Shown one piece after another: positions 58,915 through 64,000 of a DNA stretch of 64,000 bases. Positions within the stretch are counted from its first letter, which is position 1. The number at the start of each line of letters is the position of its first letter. The DNA comes from Nonomuraea montanisoli. GTDB taxonomy: Bacteria; Actinomycetota; Actinomycetes; Streptosporangiales; Streptosporangiaceae. A program made the translations under genes and the position numbers. The stretch covers positions 93,423 to 157,422 of the forward strand of contig NZ_JABWGN010000012.1 in assembly GCF_013363975.1 (NCBI RefSeq), read 5' to 3'. The notes under the pieces were generated by a model. It was given only the letters and a program-made list of their open reading frames with translations, did not search any database and was not told the origin of the DNA.

Positions 58915-60210
58915 ATGATGTGTTTTAAGTCGGGAACGCCGTCCGGGTGGAGGCGCCGCGGGACCCGTCTGGGGACCTGGGTCGCGCTCTCGGGTCTCCT
59001 GCTCGGCGTCGCGGCCTGCGGCACGGACGATCCGAGCGGCGGGAAGATCGAGCTCACCTACCGCATCTGGGACAAGAACCAGCAGCCGGCCATGCAGCAG
59101 ATCGTCGACCGGTTCCAGGCGGCACACCCGACCATTCACGTCACCATCCAGCTCACCGCGAACCAGGAGTACTGGACGAAGCTCCAAGGTGACGCGACCG
59201 GCGGCAGCGCCCCGGACGTCTTCTGGATGAACGGCCCGCACGCCCAGCTCTACGCCTCCAACGGCATGCTGCTGCCGCTGTCGAAGCAGCTCAAGGCCGA
59301 CGGTGTGGACCTGGGCAACTACCCGTCCGCGCTGACCGCCATCTACAGCTATCAGGGTGAGCAGTACGGCATTCCCAAGGACTTCGACACCGTCGGCCTC
59401 TGGTACAACAAGAAGCTGTTCGACGCCGCCAAGCTCAAGTACCCGGACGACACCTGGACCTGGGAGAACGTCGCGGAGGCCGCGCGCAAGCTCACCGACA
59501 CCTCGAAGGGCGTCTACGGAATCCTGGCTCCGCCCTTCAACCAGGAGAACTTCTACGACACCATCTTCCAGGCGGGCGGGTACGTCATCTCACCCGACGG
59601 GAAGTCCTCGGGCTACGACCAGCCGGCCACCATCGCGGGGCTGAAGTTCTGGACCGACCTGATGAAGGCGGGCGTCTCACCGTCGGTGAAGTCGATGACC
59701 GACACCTACCCGGCCCAGCTCTTCGAGTCGGGCAAGTTCGGCATGTACTACGCCGGGTCGTGGAACGCGATCGAATTCGCGAAGAACGACGCCATCAAGA
59801 ACGACGTGGACGTGGCCGTCCTGCCCCAGGGGACCAAGCGGGCCGTGGTCATCCACGGTCTGGCCAACGTGGTGTACGGGAAGACGAAGCACCCCAAGGA
59901 GGCGACGCAGTTCGCCGAGTTCCTGGGGTCGAAGGAGGCGGCCGAGATCCAGGCGAAGACCGGCGCCGTGATTCCCGCCTTCAACGGCACCCAGGAGGCC
60001 TGGGTCTCCTCGATGCCCCAGTTCCACCTGCGCTCGTTCCTGGACGAACTCCCCTACGCGGTGCCGTTCCCGGCCTCGAAGAACACCGACGCCTGGATGA
60101 CCAAGGAAGCCACGATCCTGGGGCCCGCGTGGTCGGGTGACAAGGACGTCGCGGCCGCCGCGAAGGAGCTGGCGACGGCGATGAACACGGCGCTGCGCGA
60201 GGAACAGTGA
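58915..60210 (+). CDS. Sugar ABC transporter substrate-binding lipoprotein (family 1), importer B
   Basis: A 431-residue lipoprotein; after a polar start the hydrophobic stretch TWVALSGLLLGVAACG ends in a lipobox cysteine. The MalE-type pattern is clear (IELTYRIWDKNQQPAMQQIV, GSAPDVFWMN, YGIPKDFDTVGLWYNKKLF, FESGKFGMYYAGSWN). ATG 58915 or 58918 follows GAAGAGG. Its stop overlaps the next start (TGATG). It is only distantly similar to importer A's binding protein, so the two systems probably take up different sugars. Confidence 0.95.
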   Translation: MMCFKSGTPSGWRRRGTRLGTWVALSGLLLGVAACGTDDPSGGKIELTYRIWDKNQQPAMQQIVDRFQAAHPTIHVTIQLTANQEYWTKLQGDATGGSAPDVFWMNGPHAQLYASNGMLLPLSKQLKADGVDLGNYPSALTAIYSYQGEQYGIPKDFDTVGLWYNKKLFDAAKLKYPDDTWTWENVAEAARKLTDTSKGVYGILAPPFNQENFYDTIFQAGGYVISPDGKSSGYDQPATIAGLKFWTDLMKAGVSPSVKSMTDTYPAQLFESGKFGMYYAGSWNAIEFAKNDAIKNDVDVAVLPQGTKRAVVIHGLANVVYGKTKHPKEATQFAEFLGSKEAAEIQAKTGAVIPAFNGTQEAWVSSMPQFHLRSFLDELPYAVPFPASKNTDAWMTKEATILGPAWSGDKDVAAAAKELATAMNTALREEQ

Positions 60211-61169
60211 TGTCGGCGGTGAACAGCCTGGCCAGGCCGCGCCGGGCGGGGCGCTCCGCGAACCGCCGGCCCGGCCGCCGGCCCGAGCGGATGTGGGCGT
60301 ACCTCATGGTCGCTCCCATGACCATCGGCCTGTCGGTCTTCTACCTGTGGCCCATCGCGCAGACCTTCTTCTACAGCTTCACCAAGTCCGGCCCGTTCGG
60401 CGGGCACGCCTGGATCGGCACGGCGAACTACCGCGCCCTGGTGGACGAGCCGTCGGTCCTCCAGTCCGTGGCCAACACCCTGTTCTACGCCGTCGTCCAG
60501 CTGGCCGGCATCCCGCTCGCGGTCCTGCTCGCCGCCCTGCTGAACCAGCGAGGGCTGCGGGGGCGGTCGATCTACCGGTTGGTGTACTTCCTCCCGGTCG
60601 TGACCATGCCCGTCGCCGTCGCGATGCTGTGGCGGTGGATGTACAACGGGGACTACGGCCTGATCAACCAGTTGCTCTCCATCGTGGGCGTACGAGGGCC
60701 CCACTGGGCCTCCGATCCGTCCGTGGCGCTGTACGCGGTCGCGGCGATCGGCATCTGGATGGCCCTCGGCTACAACATGGTGATCTTCCTCGCCGGCCTC
60801 CAGGGCATCCCCACCATGTACTACGAGGCCGCCGCGATCGACGGCGCCGGCCCGGCCAAGATGTTCTTCCGCATCACCGTGCCGCTGCTCAGCCCGAGCA
60901 TCTTCTTCGCGACGGTGCTCACCGTGATCAACTCGCTGCAGATGTTCGACCTCGCCTACATGATGATGAGCACGCCGGGCGCCGCGGCCGGAACCGCGAA
61001 CCCGGCACTGCCCCAGGTCCGCACGGTCTCCTACCTCTTCTACCAGAAGGCCTTCGTCGAGCATGATCTCGGCTTCGGCGCCGCGGTCGCCTTCGTCCTG
61101 CTCGGGTTCATCCTCGCGATGACGCTCATCCAGTTCCGGCTCCAGAGAAGGTGGGTGCACTATGCGTGA
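60210..61169 (+). CDS. Sugar ABC permease, MalF/UgpA type, importer B
   Basis: A 319-residue membrane protein with six main helices after a basic N-terminus (RPGRRPERMWAYLMVAPM). The EAA loop is YEAAAIDGAGPAKMFFRITVPLLSP. It overlaps the binding protein gene at its start and the next permease gene by eight bases at its end, so all three are translationally coupled. As in importer A no ATPase gene is linked. Confidence 0.95.
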   Translation: MSAVNSLARPRRAGRSANRRPGRRPERMWAYLMVAPMTIGLSVFYLWPIAQTFFYSFTKSGPFGGHAWIGTANYRALVDEPSVLQSVANTLFYAVVQLAGIPLAVLLAALLNQRGLRGRSIYRLVYFLPVVTMPVAVAMLWRWMYNGDYGLINQLLSIVGVRGPHWASDPSVALYAVAAIGIWMALGYNMVIFLAGLQGIPTMYYEAAAIDGAGPAKMFFRITVPLLSPSIFFATVLTVINSLQMFDLAYMMMSTPGAAAGTANPALPQVRTVSYLFYQKAFVEHDLGFGAAVAFVLLGFILAMTLIQFRLQRRWVHYA

Positions 61170-62013
61170 CGGCGCGATGGCCGGCGGCCGTTCGACGCGC
61201 CGCGCGGGGACGGCCGCGACCCACGTCGTGCTCATCGCCGGTGCGGTCGTGATGGTCGGCCCTTTCCTCTGGGAAGTGCTGACGTCGCTGAAGACGTTCA
61301 GCGAGACCACGCACCTGCCGCTGACGTTCCTGCCGCACCGATGGCAGTGGTCGAACTACGTCCGCGTGTTCGAGCAGCTGCCCTTCCGGCAGATGTTCCT
61401 CAACACGGTCCTCATGGCCGCGGGACGGACCCTCGCTCAGCTCGTGTTCTGTTCCATGGCGGCCTACGCGTTCGCCCGGATGCGGTTCCGCGGCAACAAC
61501 CTGCTGTTCGGCCTCTTCCTGTCGGTGCTGATGGTCCCGAGCCAGCTCTTCCTCATCCCGCAGTACGTCATCATCCAGGACCTCGGCTGGGTGAACACCC
61601 TGCAGGGCCTGATCGTGCCCGGGATGTTCAGCGCGTTCGGCACCTTCCTGCTCCGGCAGTTCTTCCTCGCGCTGCCGCACGACGTCGAGGAGGCGGCCCG
61701 CCTCGATGGAGCCAACGCGTTCCAGATCTTCCTGCGTATCGCGCTCCCCCTGGCCAGACCGGGGCTGCTGGCTCTGACGATTCTCACGGTGCTGTGGTCG
61801 TGGAACGATCTGATGTATCCCCTCGTCGTCACCACCGACCCGAGCGCGATGCCGCTGTCGGCCGGCCTGGCGACCCTGCAGGGCGAGCATTTCACCGACT
61901 ACTCGCTGCTGATGGCGGGCTCGATCATGGCGACCGCACCGATGATCGTCGCCTTCGTCGTCCTGCAGCGGCACTTCATCCAAGGCATCGCGTTCACCGG
62001 TGCCAAGGGCTAG
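61162..62013 (+). CDS. Sugar ABC permease, MalG/UgpE type, importer B
   Basis: A 283-residue membrane protein. The EAA loop is VEEAARLDGANAFQIFLRIALPLARP, and VLWSWNDLMYPLVV near the end is typical of MalG-type subunits. It overlaps the previous permease gene and is followed after 22 bases by the second Gfo/Idh/MocA gene, which completes the operon. Confidence 0.95.
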   Translation: MRDGAMAGGRSTRRAGTAATHVVLIAGAVVMVGPFLWEVLTSLKTFSETTHLPLTFLPHRWQWSNYVRVFEQLPFRQMFLNTVLMAAGRTLAQLVFCSMAAYAFARMRFRGNNLLFGLFLSVLMVPSQLFLIPQYVIIQDLGWVNTLQGLIVPGMFSAFGTFLLRQFFLALPHDVEEAARLDGANAFQIFLRIALPLARPGLLALTILTVLWSWNDLMYPLVVTTDPSAMPLSAGLATLQGEHFTDYSLLMAGSIMATAPMIVAFVVLQRHFIQGIAFTGAKG

Positions 62014-62035
62014 ACGTCGATCGGAAGGACCTGGC

Positions 62036-63232
62036 ATGGATGACCTCAGGCTTGGTGTGATCGGGCTTGGCGTGCGCAGCGGCCTCGCCGAGCTCGCCCA
62101 CCGGCCCGGGAAGGGATCGCGGCTGGTCGCCTGCTGCGATCGTGATCCCCGGATGCTGTCCGGGGTCCGGGAGCGCTTCGGACCTGACCTGATCACGGTG
62201 ACCGACCATCGTGAGCTGCTCGACGCCGACCTCGACGGGGTGTTCGTGCTGACGCCCGACCACACCCACGAGCCCATCGGCCTGGACTTCCTCCAGGCGG
62301 GGATCCCGGTGTTCCTGGAGAAACCGCTCGCGATCACCACGGAAGGCTGTGACCGTCTCCTGGCGGCGGCGCGGGCGTACTCCACGCCGCTCTACGTCGG
62401 GCACAACATGCGGCACATGCCCGTCGTCACGGCCATGCGCGAGCTGATCGACGACGGGGTCATCGGGCAGGTCAAGGCCGTCTGGTGCCGGCACTTCGTC
62501 GGGCACGGCGGCGACTTCTACTTCAAGGACTGGCATGCCGACCGGCGCAACACCACCGGCCTGCTGCTGCAGAAGGGGGCGCACGACCTCGACGTCATCC
62601 ACTGGCTCGGCGGGGGGTACACCAGACGGGTGAACGCCTTGGGGGGCCTGGTCGTCTACGGTGACATCGCCTCACGCCGGGACCGGGCCGGGGAGCGCAT
62701 GACGGACTGGCTGTCCTCCGAGGACAACTGGCCGCCCCTCAGCCAGCGCGGCCTGAACCCGGTCGTCGACGTCGAGGACCTCAGCATGGTGAACATGCGA
62801 CTGGACAACGGGGTCTACGCCAGCTACGAGCAGTGCCATTTCACGCCCGACTACTGGCGCAACTACACGGTCATCGGGACCGAGGGGCGGCTGGAGAACT
62901 TCGGTGACGCCGAAGGCGCGGTCGTCAAGGTCTGGAACCGCCGCTCGGACTATCGTGCGGACGCTGATCTCACCGTGTCCGTCGAGACGCCGGAAGGCAC
63001 CCACGGGGGTGCCGACCCCCATCTGGTGGCGGAGTTCGTGCGATTCGTCAGGGAAGGCACGTCCACGGTCACTTCCCCGGTCGCGGCCCGTGAGGCGGTG
63101 GCGGCGGGATACGCCGCCACCGCCTCCCTGCGGGAGGACGGCCGGGCGCTCGACGTCCCGCCGACCGATCCCGAGATCGCTGCCTACTTCGCGAACGGCC
63201 AACGCGCGACACCTCCGCCGGGCCGCGCCTGA
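62036..63232 (+). CDS. Gfo/Idh/MocA-family oxidoreductase (paralogue 2)
   Basis: A 398-residue protein with the same layout as the gene at 43863-45044: LGVIGLGVRSGLAELA, VFLEKPLAI, YVGHNMRHMPVV, RHFVGHGGDFYFKDWHAD and a matching C-terminal half (YEQCHFTPDYWRNYTVIG). ATG 62036 has GGAAGGA upstream. It is the last gene of the importer B operon and should oxidise or epimerise the imported sugar with NAD(P). Its last 49 bases overlap the end of the convergent CBS-BON gene. Confidence 0.94.
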   Translation: MDDLRLGVIGLGVRSGLAELAHRPGKGSRLVACCDRDPRMLSGVRERFGPDLITVTDHRELLDADLDGVFVLTPDHTHEPIGLDFLQAGIPVFLEKPLAITTEGCDRLLAAARAYSTPLYVGHNMRHMPVVTAMRELIDDGVIGQVKAVWCRHFVGHGGDFYFKDWHADRRNTTGLLLQKGAHDLDVIHWLGGGYTRRVNALGGLVVYGDIASRRDRAGERMTDWLSSEDNWPPLSQRGLNPVVDVEDLSMVNMRLDNGVYASYEQCHFTPDYWRNYTVIGTEGRLENFGDAEGAVVKVWNRRSDYRADADLTVSVETPEGTHGGADPHLVAEFVRFVREGTSTVTSPVAAREAVAAGYAATASLREDGRALDVPPTDPEIAAYFANGQRATPPPGRA

Positions 63233-63924
63233 CCGCCTCGAAGATCGGTGCCCAGCCGAACGAAGTCCTCGCGGATGCCGACGACTCCGCCGAGCCCCTT
63301 GGCCAGGTGCACGGCCGCCGCCGCGTCGGCGCTCGTGGCGGTGTGCCCGGACAGCGTCACGATGCCGTCCTGCACCCGGACGACGATGCCCGTCCGGTCG
63401 TTCCACCGGGCCTGCTCGGGGATGGCCTGCTCGACCCAGCGCTTGATCTCGGCGTCGTCGTGCACATACGCCTTGAGCAGATCGCGTCTGCTGACGATGC
63501 CGATCAGCCGTCCGTCGTCGTCAACGACGATCAGGCGCTTGATGCCGTGCGCGTCCATGAGCTGCGCGGCGGTCACGGTGGAGGCGAACGGGTCGACCGT
63601 CACCGCCGGCGCGGACATCAGCTCGGCCGCCGTGACGCCCACGGCCTTGTGGCGGGTGTCCGCGCCGTGCCCGGTCAGCCTGCGGCGCAGGCGGGTCCGC
63701 AGCCGCGGCCGGTAGCCCTCCCCGTAGTACTGCTCCCGGAACTCCTCCTTGCGCAACAGATCCGCCTCGGACACCACGCCGACGACCCTGCCACCGGCGG
63801 CCAGGACGGGCACGGCGCTGACCTCGCGCCGCACGAGCAGCTCGGCGACGTCCTTGAACGGCGTGCCCGCCTCGACCGAGGCGACATGCGTGGTCATGAC
63901 ATCCCGCACGTTGATCCGCAACAT
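63184..63924 (-). CDS. CBS-domain protein with C-terminal BON domain
   Basis: A 246-residue protein with two CBS motifs (VRDVMTTHVASVEAGTPFKD with VVGVVSEADLLR; AAELMSAPAVTVDPFAS with LIGIVSRRDLLKAY) and a C-terminal BON domain (VRVQDGIVTLSGHTATSADA). CBS pairs bind adenine nucleotides; BON domains may bind membranes or partner proteins. Such proteins are common in actinomycetes and often linked to stress or dormancy, with no firm role. ATG 63924 follows GGGAGGA. It is unrelated to the sugar locus that it overlaps at the 3' end. Confidence 0.92.
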   Translation of the reverse strand: MLRINVRDVMTTHVASVEAGTPFKDVAELLVRREVSAVPVLAAGGRVVGVVSEADLLRKEEFREQYYGEGYRPRLRTRLRRRLTGHGADTRHKAVGVTAAELMSAPAVTVDPFASTVTAAQLMDAHGIKRLIVVDDDGRLIGIVSRRDLLKAYVHDDAEIKRWVEQAIPEQARWNDRTGIVVRVQDGIVTLSGHTATSADAAAAVHLAKGLGGVVGIREDFVRLGTDLRGGQARPGGGVARWPFAK

Positions 63925-64000
63925 GGGTCCTCCCTTTCCGCCTGCCATGACACCGCCTCATCCGGCCTGGCCTCCAGGGCCGGAGGTCCTGCCGACCGCG

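Noticed and set aside
53488..62013. Incomplete importers because no ATPase gene is linked
   Set aside because: Actinomycete sugar importers commonly share a single MsiK-type ATPase encoded elsewhere, so this is not a defect.
43054..63232. A secondary-metabolite biosynthetic cluster around the glycosyltransferase and SDR genes
   Set aside because: No scaffold-forming enzyme, tailoring set or resistance gene is present; the content is sugar catabolism and transport.

Overview
The window is high-GC DNA with GTG starts, Shine-Dalgarno boxes of the AGGAGG type, long antisense open frames and a handful of TTA leucine codons. This is typical of a filamentous actinomycete; the gene content (carotenoid oxygenase, F420-type enzymes, many TetR/XRE/PucR regulators, secreted glycosidases) fits Streptosporangiales (Nonomuraea-like) or a Streptomyces relative. 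No rRNA, tRNA, CRISPR array or biosynthetic megasynthase is visible.

Layout. (1) 1-3.4 kb: a minus-strand operon of FAD oxidoreductase (cut by the window edge), esterase and metal-dependent amidohydrolase, divergent from a TetR regulator. (2) 3.5-8.8 kb: acyl-CoA dehydrogenase plus one-chain indolepyruvate:ferredoxin oxidoreductase, divergent from an Lrp/AsnC regulator with a 15-bp operator-like palindrome between them. (3) 8.9-12.6 kb: carotenoid oxygenase, then a PadR regulator followed by a secreted hydrolase and a deazaflavin-type reductase behind a perfect 30-bp palindrome. (4) 12.6-15.2 kb: a decayed island with a frameshifted, internally deleted tyrosine recombinase, a MazF-like toxin without antitoxin, a truncated metallo-beta-lactamase-fold gene, other remnants and an orphan TetR-type operator. 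(5) 15.2-18.3 kb: small redox, VOC, XRE and SDR genes. (6) 18.6-29.3 kb: secreted dipeptidase-like protein, TetR, and a complete operon of YtcJ-like amidohydrolase, five-component peptide-type ABC importer and amidase. (7) 29.3-33.4 kb: three regulator-enzyme modules (darcynin/NmrA/LysR; TetR/MBL-fold). (8) 33.4-38.3 kb: PucR regulator, GNAT-like protein, enolase-superfamily (N-acylamino-acid racemase/OSBS-like) enzyme and secreted serine hydrolase. (9) 38.3-43 kb: an endoglycoceramidase-like glycosidase fused to a multi-pass membrane domain, an EamA transporter and a GT4 glycosyltransferase. (10) 43-63.2 kb: a carbohydrate-use locus with two Gfo/Idh/MocA paralogues, SDR, AraC and GntR regulators, GH35 beta-galactosidase, a 1614-residue secreted GH29-like multidomain protein, two MalEFG-type ABC importers and an enolase-superfamily dehydratase-like enzyme. 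(11) A CBS-BON protein closes the window.

How the genes fit together. Region 10 looks like one system: a secreted multidomain glycosidase releases sugars or oligosaccharides, two importers bring them in, GH35 and oxidoreductases/dehydratase process them, and AraC and GntR proteins sense them. The divergent promoter region 52.9-53.5 kb is its probable control point: both genes leaving it carry a TTA codon within their first four codons, suggesting bldA-type developmental gating. Region 6 looks like an import-and-hydrolyse system for an N-acyl or peptide-like compound, controlled by a TetR operator lying over a TTGACA -35 box. All functional assignments come from reading motifs; no database search was done.
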